Positions 53,737-61,888 of a stretch of 64,000 bases of DNA are shown piece by piece; position 1 is the stretch's first letter, and every line of letters begins with the position of its first letter. Below the pieces are notes generated by a model. That model ran no database searches, was not told where the DNA came from, and saw nothing but the letters and a program-made list of their open reading frames with translations. The translations under genes and the position numbers were made by a program. Origin of the DNA: GCA-1730015 sp964583825 (lineage in GTDB: Bacteria; Pseudomonadota; Gammaproteobacteria; Granulosicoccales; Granulosicoccaceae); contig CAZOXM010000009.1 of assembly GCA_964583825.1 (NCBI GenBank), positions 7,374 to 71,373 of the forward strand, written 5' to 3'.

Positions 53737-54531
53737 GTGAAGAACTTGGCTATTCAACAAAAGGGGCCGCTTTCAGCACAGCGCCTGCAGGAATTTCAGT
53801 CCAGCGGTTACCTGATCGAGCGCGGCCTCGCCAATGCAGACATTGTCGAGGCAATGAACAGCATTATTGCCGATACGGTCAACCCGGCACTGGCACCGGT
53901 GGAGTATGAAGCCGATGTGCATTACCCGGGGTCGCCGGCCAGCAAGGATGCCCCCGGCGGGCAGACGCCGCGGCGGCTGTTAAATGCCTACGCCAGAGAT
54001 GTGGTGTTTCGCGACTGGGCGCGTTCGCCGGCGGTGGTGCAGCGACTGGAACAAATGCTCGAATGTCAGCAGGTAATGGTGTCGCAGAACCATCACAACT
54101 GCATCATGACCAAGCATCCCGGTTTCAGCAGCGTGACTTCCTGGCACCAGGATATGCGTTACTGGTCGTTTGATCAGTCGGAACTGGTCAGCGTATGGCT
54201 GGCGCTCGGGGACGAAACCCCCGAAAACGGCGGTTTAATGCTGATACCCGGGTCGCATACCCTGGATCTGCCACGCGGTCGTCTGGATGCCGCGTTGTTT
54301 TTGCGCACTGATATCGCAGAAAATCAAAAGCTGATCGACAAGGCGGTGCCGGCACAACTGAGTGCCGGAGACACCCTGTTCTTTCACTGTCGCACTTTTC
54401 ACGCGGCGAGTCAGAACGAAACGAGTGCATTAAAGCGGTCGCTGGTTTACACCTATCACTGCGAAAACAACCGGGCTATTCCGGAAACCCGCTCGGCTAA
54501 TCATGCCGACATCAGGGTCTCTGCGGGCTGA
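53737..54531 (+). CDS. Phytanoyl-CoA dioxygenase (PhyH) family protein
   Basis: A protein of about 264 residues with the Fe(II)/2-oxoglutarate dioxygenase facial triad: HQDMRYW (His and Asp) and HCRTFHAASQN (distal His), followed by an Arg in ALKRSLVYTYH for 2-oxoglutarate. Family members hydroxylate small molecules such as ectoine, acyl groups or phosphonates; the substrate here is unknown. I chose GTG at 53737, as the first plausible start for a full domain; the frame is open upstream. It is divergent from uvrA. Confidence 0.85.
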   Translation: MKNLAIQQKGPLSAQRLQEFQSSGYLIERGLANADIVEAMNSIIADTVNPALAPVEYEADVHYPGSPASKDAPGGQTPRRLLNAYARDVVFRDWARSPAVVQRLEQMLECQQVMVSQNHHNCIMTKHPGFSSVTSWHQDMRYWSFDQSELVSVWLALGDETPENGGLMLIPGSHTLDLPRGRLDAALFLRTDIAENQKLIDKAVPAQLSAGDTLFFHCRTFHAASQNETSALKRSLVYTYHCENNRAIPETRSANHADIRVSAG

Positions 54532-54602
54532 GGCACAGGGGTGCCGATGGCACCGAATGTCGATTGACCGTGTGCCGGGTTTCGAGCTATCTGCCGCTTT
54601 TG

Positions 54603-55265
54603 TTAACGCTCGATGGTCTCGATCGAACCGTCTGACTGGCCGAGTAACATGATGTCGGCCGGTCGGTGGGCAAACAATCCGCAGCTGACCACACCCGCGA
54701 TCTGGTTGATCTGAGTTTCCAGTGTTGGCGGGTCGACTATATCCATGTTGTGCACATCGATAATAATGTTGCCGTTGTCGGTGGTGTAGCGGTTGCGCAA
54801 CTCGGGATCACCCCCCAGCTTGACGATCTCACGCGCGACATAACTGCGCGCCATCGGAATCACCTCTATTGGTAGTGCAAAGCGCCCGAGCACGTCCACT
54901 TTCTTGCTGGCATCGGCGATACACACAAACTTCATGCTGGCTGCGGCGACGATCTTTTCGCGGGTCAGTGCGCCGCCACCGCCTTTAATCAAATGTAGCT
55001 GCGTGTTGACTTCATCGGTGCCGTCCACGTACAGAGACAAGGTACCGGTCGCATTCAGATCACAAAGGTCGATGCCGGCTGTCTTTAGTCGTTCGGCGGT
55101 GGCCTGCGAACTTGCCACAGCGCCTTCGATGCGGATCTGGGACCGCACCAGTGCGTCGATAAAGTGGTTGGCCGTCGATCCGGTGCCAACGCCGATCACC
55201 GCGCCGTCCTCCACCCACCGAAGCGCTGCTTCGGCAACGGCTTTTTTCATTTGTTCTGCGGACAT
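54603..55265 (-). CDS. rpiA: Ribose-5-phosphate isomerase A
   Basis: A 220-residue enzyme interconverting ribose-5-phosphate and ribulose-5-phosphate. The family motifs are VIGVGTGSTANHFIDALV, YVDGTDEVNTQLHLIKGGGG (Asp81 and Asp84 region) and ALTREKIVAAAS with the catalytic Glu. The length is standard. It also supplies the ribulose-5-phosphate used by KpsF. It is divergent from ilvA. Confidence 0.97.
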   Translation of the reverse strand: MSAEQMKKAVAEAALRWVEDGAVIGVGTGSTANHFIDALVRSQIRIEGAVASSQATAERLKTAGIDLCDLNATGTLSLYVDGTDEVNTQLHLIKGGGGALTREKIVAAASMKFVCIADASKKVDVLGRFALPIEVIPMARSYVAREIVKLGGDPELRNRYTTDNGNIIIDVHNMDIVDPPTLETQINQIAGVVSCGLFAHRPADIMLLGQSDGSIETIER

Positions 55266-55384
55266 TCTGCGACTCGTGGCTGTTTCAGCCGTTTGCTCCG
55301 GCGGGGCTTTTATCCGGCCCGCATCCGGTTGTGAGTGGGTCTGTGTTTCGTTAGAGTGTCAGCCCCGCTGCACCTGCCGGACCG

Positions 55385-56899
55385 ATGGACGAATATATAA
55401 AGAAAATCCTGACTGCGCGAGTCTACGATGTCTCCTGTGAGACGCCGTTGGACACAGTCCCCAATTTGTCAGCCAAAACCGGTAACCGGGTGTCGCTCAA
55501 ACGCGAAGACGCCCAGTCAGTATTTTCGTTCAAGTGTCGTGGCGCTTTCAACCGGATTTATCATCTCAAGCAACAGTATCCCGACACCCGCGGTGTGATC
55601 TGTGCGTCTGCCGGTAATCACGCGCAGGGAGTGGCATTGTCCGCGACGAAGTTGTCGTTGAAATCAGTCATTGTGATGCCGCAAACCACACCCGCGATAA
55701 AAGTGGATGCTGTGCGTGCGCTCGGCGGCGATGCGGTGTTGCACGGCGACAACTACGATGAGGCATTCGCTCACGCCTGCGAACTCGAAAAAGAGACCCG
55801 CTACCCTTTTATACACCCGTTCAATGACCCGGATACTATCGCCGGTCAGGGTACCGTGGGGGTGGAGATCTGCCGTCAGAGCGCCGGACCTGTCGATGCG
55901 GTGTTTATTCCAATTGGCGGGGGCGGGCTTGCCGCCGGTGTGTCATTGATTATGAAATACCTGCGTCCGGAAACGCGCATCATCGGGGTGGAACCTGCAG
56001 ATGCGGCGAGCATGAAAGCGTCGCTTGCGGCGGGCAAGCCGGTTGAACTGAGCGAGGTGGGCATCTTTGCCGACGGCGTGGCGGTGAAATCACCGGGCGA
56101 CGAAACATTTCGCATTTGTCGTGACACCATCGATGAAATTATCACCATTACGGTGGATGAAATGTGCGCCGCAATCAAAGATGTTTTTGAAGACACCAGA
56201 ACGCTGATGGAGCCAGCCGGTGCACTCAGTGTGGCCGGGCTGAAGAAATATGTCAGTCAACACGAACTGACCGACAAACACCTGGTTGCCGTGACCACCG
56301 GCGCCAACGTGAACTTTGATCGACTGAGGCACATCACCGAGCGAGCGGAAATCGGAGAGCAGCGCGAAGCATTGCTCGCGGTTCAAATCCCTGAGCAACC
56401 GGGTAGTTTCAGAACTTTCTGCGAGCTGCTCGGCAAACGCAGTGTCACCGAGTTTAACTACCGCTATGCAGATGCCAGTAAAGCCGTGGTCTTTGTGGGT
56501 GTGCAACTTACCAACGGAATGACTGAGCGACTGCAGATTATCGAAACACTCAGCCAGGGTGGCTACGAGGTTGATGATTTAACCGACAATGAAGTCGCCA
56601 AACTGCATGTCAGACATATGGTTGGGGGGCGCGCTTCGCGCATGGAAAACGAGTGGCTGTATCGATTTCGTTTTCCCGATCGGCCGGGGGCGCTGGCAAA
56701 GTTTTTAAACAGCATGGCTCCCGACTGGAACATCTCGCTTTTTCACTATCGAAATCACGGTGCTGCCTACGGGCGTGTGCTGGTCGGTTTGCAGGTGCCC
56801 GATAACGATGAACAGGAGTTCAATCGCTTCGTCGAACAACTCGGCTACCGCTACTGGCGTGAAGACGGCAATCCGGCTTATATGAAGTTTCTGGCGTAG
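55385..56899 (+). CDS. ilvA: Threonine dehydratase (biosynthetic)
   Basis: A 504-residue PLP enzyme that deaminates threonine to 2-oxobutyrate for isoleucine synthesis. The PLP lysine is in FSFKCRGAFNRIYHL, the phosphate loop is PIGGGGLAAGVS, and two ACT-like regulatory domains follow (about 325-410 and 420-504; for example EQPGSFRTFCELLGKRSVTE and RFPDRPGALAKFLNSM), so feedback by isoleucine is expected. The rpiA/ilvA divergent pair is common in gammaproteobacteria. Confidence 0.96.
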   Translation: MDEYIKKILTARVYDVSCETPLDTVPNLSAKTGNRVSLKREDAQSVFSFKCRGAFNRIYHLKQQYPDTRGVICASAGNHAQGVALSATKLSLKSVIVMPQTTPAIKVDAVRALGGDAVLHGDNYDEAFAHACELEKETRYPFIHPFNDPDTIAGQGTVGVEICRQSAGPVDAVFIPIGGGGLAAGVSLIMKYLRPETRIIGVEPADAASMKASLAAGKPVELSEVGIFADGVAVKSPGDETFRICRDTIDEIITITVDEMCAAIKDVFEDTRTLMEPAGALSVAGLKKYVSQHELTDKHLVAVTTGANVNFDRLRHITERAEIGEQREALLAVQIPEQPGSFRTFCELLGKRSVTEFNYRYADASKAVVFVGVQLTNGMTERLQIIETLSQGGYEVDDLTDNEVAKLHVRHMVGGRASRMENEWLYRFRFPDRPGALAKFLNSMAPDWNISLFHYRNHGAAYGRVLVGLQVPDNDEQEFNRFVEQLGYRYWREDGNPAYMKFLA

Positions 56900-57092
56900 T
56901 AAATACAACCAGGTGACCGAGCAATTTTTTCGCCGGCTGCATCACGCAACGGCGCGGAAATGCCATGTGGTCGACATGGTGCGTTCAGTTCAGCGAAGGC
57001 GGCGCCGGTACACCGCAAAAAAATTAATCTGCCATTAACCCCTTTTTCCGTGGTGTTGCGTTAAAGGGGTATCGACGCTTCGGAGCGAGCTG

Positions 57093-57926
57093 TTGGCAGA
57101 TCCTCGCAACTACCAAATCGCAGTGCTTTGCCTGTTTACCGTGTTCGGGCGGTACTGGCTCGGTTTTGATTTTTCCCTGACCACCGCCGCTGTGATTATT
57201 GCCGTGGCGCTGGGTGCACAGCATTTATTGTTTGCGACGCAGCACAAAAGTGCGCTGATCAGTGCGCTGTCACTGGTGCTGTTGTTGCGCACCGACACGC
57301 TCGCGCTTGCGGCACTGGCCGCCATCATTGCCATAGGCAGTAAGCGCTGGGTGCGTCTTGATGGCAGGCACATATTCAATCCTTCTGCACTGGCCCTTGT
57401 TGTCGTCACGTTTGTTTTTAATGGTGCATGGCTCGCCCCGGGGCAATGGGGGCCGATGGGCCTGTCGGTATTACTGCTGGCCGGTGCCGGCCTGCTGGTC
57501 GTAACAAGCGCACAACGTATAGATATCGCTCTCGCATTCTTTACAGGCTTTGCCGCCATTGTATTGCTGCGCGGCCTGTGGCTCGGTGATCCGTTGTCGA
57601 TCGCACTGCACCAATTGCAAAACGGCGCATTGATTGTTTTTTCTTTTTTTATGATTACCGACCCCAGAACCACCGCGCATACTGCTGTGTTGCGCGTGGT
57701 GCAGGGATTTTCTGTGGCTTTGGTAGCCGCGGTAATCCAGTTTAGTTTCTACCAGCATTCTGCACCGCTTTACGCACTGGTGTTGCTTGCCCCGCTGTTT
57801 GCAACACCGTTCTTTCAAAAGGAAACCAGTAATGAAGAAAATCGTATTCGCCATCGTTTTCATTTTTACCGGGCTTTGTTCCAGTCAGGCACTGGCCTTC
57901 TGTGGATTTTACGTCGCCAAAGCTGA
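57093..57926 (+). CDS. RnfD/NqrB-like membrane protein
   Basis: A 277-residue polytopic protein with about nine hydrophobic helices. DGRHIFNPSALALVVVTFVF and FFMITDPRTTAHT are reminiscent of the RnfD/NqrB family, the membrane subunits of ion-pumping electron-transport complexes. The rest of an Rnf or Nqr complex is absent. TTG at 57093 has GGAG 7 bp upstream. The 3' end overlaps the DUF2330 gene by 95 bp in another frame, so the last 30 residues may be unconstrained. The two genes are evidently cotranscribed. Confidence 0.7.
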   Translation: MADPRNYQIAVLCLFTVFGRYWLGFDFSLTTAAVIIAVALGAQHLLFATQHKSALISALSLVLLLRTDTLALAALAAIIAIGSKRWVRLDGRHIFNPSALALVVVTFVFNGAWLAPGQWGPMGLSVLLLAGAGLLVVTSAQRIDIALAFFTGFAAIVLLRGLWLGDPLSIALHQLQNGALIVFSFFMITDPRTTAHTAVLRVVQGFSVALVAAVIQFSFYQHSAPLYALVLLAPLFATPFFQKETSNEENRIRHRFHFYRALFQSGTGLLWILRRQS

Positions 57927-59148
57927 CACAAAGCTCTATAACCAGGCTTCGAAAGTGGTGCTGATGCGCGATCAGGATCGCACCGTCATTACAATGAGCA
58001 ACGACTTTCAGGGTGATGTCAATGACTTTGCCATGGTCATACCGGTGCCCTCTATTCTCACGCGCGAGCAGATTAACGTGGCGTCACAATCCCTGATAGA
58101 CCATCTGGATGCCTATACATCGCCTCGGCTGGTTGAATACTTTGATGATGATCCATGCATGCAGCGGCGCCTGTTAAAAATGGAAATGCTCGAAAGCGTT
58201 GCGGCCGGCGGCGAGGCAGTGGCAGATGCTGCTGACCTGGGGGTTACCATTGAAGCAAGCTACACCGTTGGCGAGTACGACATTCTGATTCTTTCGGGGG
58301 AGGAAAGTGACGGTCTGGTGCAATGGCTCACCGGTAATGGCTACAAGCTGCCGCCGGGTGCATCGTCTGTGGTCGGCAGCTATTTAAAGCAGGGGATGAA
58401 GTTCTTTGTGGCCAAAGTGAATCTCGCACAACAGGAGGCACTGGGCGTTAATAACCTGCGACCGCTGCAGGTTGCGTTTGAAAGCCCGAGGTTCATGTTG
58501 CCGATCAGGCTCGGTACGCTCAATGCAAAGGGGAAACAGGAATTGTTTGTGTTCGCGCTGACGCGGTCCGGGCGTGTCGAAACTTCGAACTATCGCACCG
58601 TTCGCATGCCGACCGATCTCGACATACCCGTTTACGTGAAAGACCGCTTTGACGATTTCTATCGCGATATGTTCAGCCGGCAGGTCGAGGCGCATCAGGG
58701 TAAAGCCGTGTTTCTTGAGTACGCCTGGGACATGGCCTGGTGTGATCCCTGTGCGGCAGACCCGTTGACCGCAACGCAGTTGCGTGAACTTGGTGTCTAT
58801 TGGGTCGATCCGTCACAGTCTTCGCGGTCGCTGGCCCAGGATGTCTTTGCCACCCGGCTGCATGTACGCTACGACGCCGATACTTTTCCGGATGATCTAC
58901 GCTTTATTGAAACCGGTGACCGCACCAACTTTCAGGGTCGTTACGTGATGCGCCATCCGTGGCGTGGCACGGCCAATTGTGCTGCCGCCGATGCCTACTA
59001 TGCTGCATTGGAGCAGCGTCAGTCCGAGCACGCTGCGAGCCTGATTAAACTCACTGGCTGGAGCCAGTCCGAAGTGGAAGCGCTGGCGGGGACACCGGTC
59101 AGAATAGAAGATGATACGCAGTGGTGGCGCAGACTCTGGCAAAGGTAG
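57832..59148 (+). CDS. DUF2330 secreted protein
   Basis: A 438-residue protein with a signal peptide (MKKIVFAIVFIFTGLCSSQA, cleavage after LA-F-like site) followed by the DUF2330 pattern: CGFYVAKADTKLYNQASKVV, NDFAMVIPVPSILTREQINV, SYTVGEYDILILSGEESDGL and GMKFFVAKVNL. The mature protein contains several Cys (DDDPCMQRR, WCDPCAADP), suggesting disulfides or metal binding. ATG at 57832 is preceded by AAGGAAA. It overlaps the RnfD-like gene, so the two probably act together in the envelope. The function is unknown. Confidence 0.8.
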   Translation: MKKIVFAIVFIFTGLCSSQALAFCGFYVAKADTKLYNQASKVVLMRDQDRTVITMSNDFQGDVNDFAMVIPVPSILTREQINVASQSLIDHLDAYTSPRLVEYFDDDPCMQRRLLKMEMLESVAAGGEAVADAADLGVTIEASYTVGEYDILILSGEESDGLVQWLTGNGYKLPPGASSVVGSYLKQGMKFFVAKVNLAQQEALGVNNLRPLQVAFESPRFMLPIRLGTLNAKGKQELFVFALTRSGRVETSNYRTVRMPTDLDIPVYVKDRFDDFYRDMFSRQVEAHQGKAVFLEYAWDMAWCDPCAADPLTATQLRELGVYWVDPSQSSRSLAQDVFATRLHVRYDADTFPDDLRFIETGDRTNFQGRYVMRHPWRGTANCAAADAYYAALEQRQSEHAASLIKLTGWSQSEVEALAGTPVRIEDDTQWWRRLWQR

Positions 59149-59185
59149 CCAACTGTTTTCCGCGGTGCACAGCAATGGTTTGCGA

Positions 59186-60190
59186 TCATCGAAATCGAAG
59201 TGTCTGACCGATCCCCTGCTGTTGCGCTTTGGTGAGGATTGCATGGCCGAGCGCAATGTCAGTGGTGCTCAGGCCGCGATGCCAGAACAGATTGGTTTCA
59301 TCGTCACTGCTGCGCCCCGGCTTGTCGCCACACACAATTTGCCCGAGTTCGCCGTGAATGTTGTCTTCGGTTACTTTGCCTTCATCGACATGCCGCCGCA
59401 ACGAGCCAAAAGGTTTACCCGGGCCGCACTGGCCCCAGTCGTCCACCACAATCTTATCCATGATGTCGGTCAGTGAAAGCTCTACCGCACTCATGGTGCC
59501 GTACGGAATCACCAGCCCGCCTGGTTTAATCCACTGCGTTAGAAGATGCGGATGAGGCTTTGGCAGGCGCGAGGCTTCAACGACGATATCGGCATCGGCC
59601 ACACAGTCATGCCAGTTGTCGGTCACGATAATGTCTCGTTTCAAATCGTCTTTTAGTTTGTCTGCAAAAGCATTCCGACTCTCGGGACGCCGCGAGTGAA
59701 CCCGTATTTCCTGTAAGTCGAATAAATGATTCATCAGGCGGACATTCCAGTAAGCGGTGCCCCTCGCGCCGATGTGCCCAAGGATCTGGCTGTTGCTTCG
59801 AGCCAGGTATTTCGCGCCAATGGCGCTGACCGCACCGGTGCGCATATCAGTGATGGCACTGGCGTCAATGATAGCGATCGGTGCACCGGTCTCGGGACAT
59901 AGCAGGGTCAGTACCGCCAGCTCTGAAGGCAGATCGCGCCGGTAGTTGTCGACGAAATCACCCACCACTTTCACACCGGCCACTGACAGCGGATGAACCA
60001 CACCGCGCAGTACATTGAAATGTCCTTTATCTGATGATTCCGGCACCAGATGTACTCGCGGTTCAATGACGGTCTGTGCCCGACCCTGAGCGTGCAGTGC
60101 CGATTCCACTGCTGTGAGTATTTCATCGTTGGTCAGTGCAAGTGCATCGACATCCGGGCCGTTGATGTAGATCAGGTTCAGTTGCTTCAC
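59186..60190 (-). CDS. Ornithine cyclodeaminase / mu-crystallin family protein
   Basis: A 334-residue NAD(P)-binding protein with the OCD plan: VVGDFVDNYRRDLPSELAVL (substrate side), DASAITDMRTGAVSAIGAKY, a Rossmann segment (ILGHIGARGTAYWNVRLMNH) with GARGTA in place of the usual GxGxQA, and an insert near the C-terminus (CGDKPGRSSDDETNLFWHRG). Members are deaminases, imine reductases or dehydrogenases of small amino acids. Its ATG overlaps the stop of the lyase-like gene by 4 bp, so the two form one operon and probably one pathway. Confidence 0.8.
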   Translation of the reverse strand: MKQLNLIYINGPDVDALALTNDEILTAVESALHAQGRAQTVIEPRVHLVPESSDKGHFNVLRGVVHPLSVAGVKVVGDFVDNYRRDLPSELAVLTLLCPETGAPIAIIDASAITDMRTGAVSAIGAKYLARSNSQILGHIGARGTAYWNVRLMNHLFDLQEIRVHSRRPESRNAFADKLKDDLKRDIIVTDNWHDCVADADIVVEASRLPKPHPHLLTQWIKPGGLVIPYGTMSAVELSLTDIMDKIVVDDWGQCGPGKPFGSLRRHVDEGKVTEDNIHGELGQIVCGDKPGRSSDDETNLFWHRGLSTTDIALGHAILTKAQQQGIGQTLRFR

Positions 60191-61692
60191 AGGGTTAGCT
60201 TTCCGTTATTAATTAGTGCGGCCAGTCGTTCAAGATCGCCGCACAAGGGTCTGTCCTGTTCAACGATTGGCGCTGTTGTTCGCAGCAGGTTGTAATAGCG
60301 CGTGAGTGCGGGTGAAATCGATCCGCTCAGCTCTCGTTTGTCGATTGCCTGCAGTGCCACGATAGATTCTATGGCTGACAAATAGTTGAGCCGGGTTGCG
60401 AGCGACATCGCAGCTCTGACCGGAATCGCTGCGTGCGTGACCACATCTTCGAGTCCGTCGGCGGAGATGCCCGGGTAAATCGGTGGCGGATTGGCCAGGT
60501 GTGCTATTTCCGCGTAAAGACTCTCGGCGGTTTTCATCACCGGTGCCAGACCGGCGCTGTCGGTACCTGCATTGGTCAGTCCGTTGCCAAGTCCGGAAAA
60601 GCGCTCGAACAGCAGTTTCGATATTCTCGATACCTGCAGCGCGGCCAGATGCACCAAAGCGTGCAACAGCCCGCTGAGCGTGATGCCCAGATAAACCGGC
60701 AGGTAACCGCCGTGTGACAGTATGCGCTTTTCCTCTGCGATGACAGCGGGGTTGTCGGAGGCTCCGTTTATTTCGTCTGCAACGGCAATGGCGAAAGTAT
60801 CGAGGCAGGCCTGCACACTGCCGTGTACCTGTGCAATGTTGCGAATGCTGAGCGGGTCCTGCAAGCGACGCGCAGCACCCGCCTGCTGCAGCGGTGATTC
60901 CTCAAGCAATGTGAGTAGTTGTGCAGCTGCCTGTTGCTGTCCCTGTTGTGGTCGAAGCATCAGTGCGTTGTTGTCCAGTGCGGAAAGATTGGCCCTGAAC
61001 CCTTCCATGGACAGTGCCGCTGTGATTTGTGCTGCCTGGTAGGACCGATGCAATGTGTCGTGCGCCAGCGCACCAATACCCCCGGTAAAGCAGGAATGCG
61101 ACACCAGTGCCAGCCCTTCGCGCAGGGCTGGCGGGTAGGGTTTAATACCCAGTGCTGCCAGTGCCGAGGCTGCGCTGACTGTGGATTCGTCTGTGTTTAT
61201 TGCCATTCCCTCACCGGTCAGTGCCCGGCCCATGGCTCCACCCCAGTTCAGATCGGCCACACCAATGGAACCGCTCTGTGGAATCATCGGTGTAAATCGA
61301 CGGTTGAGGCATTGAGACAAATGCCTCGCCAGTTCAGGTCTGGCACCGGCGGCACCGCTCAACAGTGTGTTCAGACGAACCGCCATCCCTGCACGTACCC
61401 AGTTTGCGGGCATGGCTTCACCGACCCCATGGCTGCGGCCGCGAATTGTGTTCATTGAAAAATCTTCAGCGATAACATCGCTCAGTGTTTCCGTCACCTT
61501 CGGACCGAGTCCGGTAGTTACCCCGTAGATCGCCCGTTTCTCACTGGCGGCTTTTTCAATAATCGCGCGGGTACGCGCCATGCGTTCCAGGCCGTCGTCG
61601 CTCACTATGACGATCGCGCCTGCGGCAATGGATGCTACCTGCACGGTGGTCAGTCCGGAGCCGGTGAGGGTTATCGCTTTTTCCTGATTCAC
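60187..61692 (-). CDS. Aromatic amino acid ammonia-lyase homologue lacking the MIO triad
   Basis: A protein of about 501 residues with the fold-wide signatures of the HutH/PAL family: YGVTTGLG (56-63, with the conserved Tyr), QDPLSIRNIAQVHGSVQACL, EINGASDNPAV, LSHGGYL and the C-terminal helices. The loop that should contain Ala-Ser-Gly and form the MIO electrophile reads GSIGVADLNW (141-150), so MIO cannot form by the usual route. It may catalyse a different reaction or be inactive. GTG at 61692 is chosen (GGAA upstream); the open frame further up is antisense to the next gene. It is coupled to the OCD gene. Confidence 0.75.
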   Translation of the reverse strand: MNQEKAITLTGSGLTTVQVASIAAGAIVIVSDDGLERMARTRAIIEKAASEKRAIYGVTTGLGPKVTETLSDVIAEDFSMNTIRGRSHGVGEAMPANWVRAGMAVRLNTLLSGAAGARPELARHLSQCLNRRFTPMIPQSGSIGVADLNWGGAMGRALTGEGMAINTDESTVSAASALAALGIKPYPPALREGLALVSHSCFTGGIGALAHDTLHRSYQAAQITAALSMEGFRANLSALDNNALMLRPQQGQQQAAAQLLTLLEESPLQQAGAARRLQDPLSIRNIAQVHGSVQACLDTFAIAVADEINGASDNPAVIAEEKRILSHGGYLPVYLGITLSGLLHALVHLAALQVSRISKLLFERFSGLGNGLTNAGTDSAGLAPVMKTAESLYAEIAHLANPPPIYPGISADGLEDVVTHAAIPVRAAMSLATRLNYLSAIESIVALQAIDKRELSGSISPALTRYYNLLRTTAPIVEQDRPLCGDLERLAALINNGKLTL

Positions 61693-61888
61693 TTTTTTAT
61701 CATTCCGCGGTCGCTGACCCTGAAGCTGGTATACACATTGTCTGACAAGCTGGCTGCTGTCCTGACGGACGCGTCGTCGGCGGGATGGTTGGTGACGATT
61801 CAGCCAGCGTTCTCTGTGGTCGGCGCATATTGCTAAACTAACTGCGGCCGCTCTGGTCAAAGTTCTGTTCCCCGCGGAGTCACACACT

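Noticed and set aside
56378..56400. tRNA-like T-arm sequence (GGTTCAAATCC)
   Set aside because: It lies inside ilvA and no acceptor or anticodon arms flank it.
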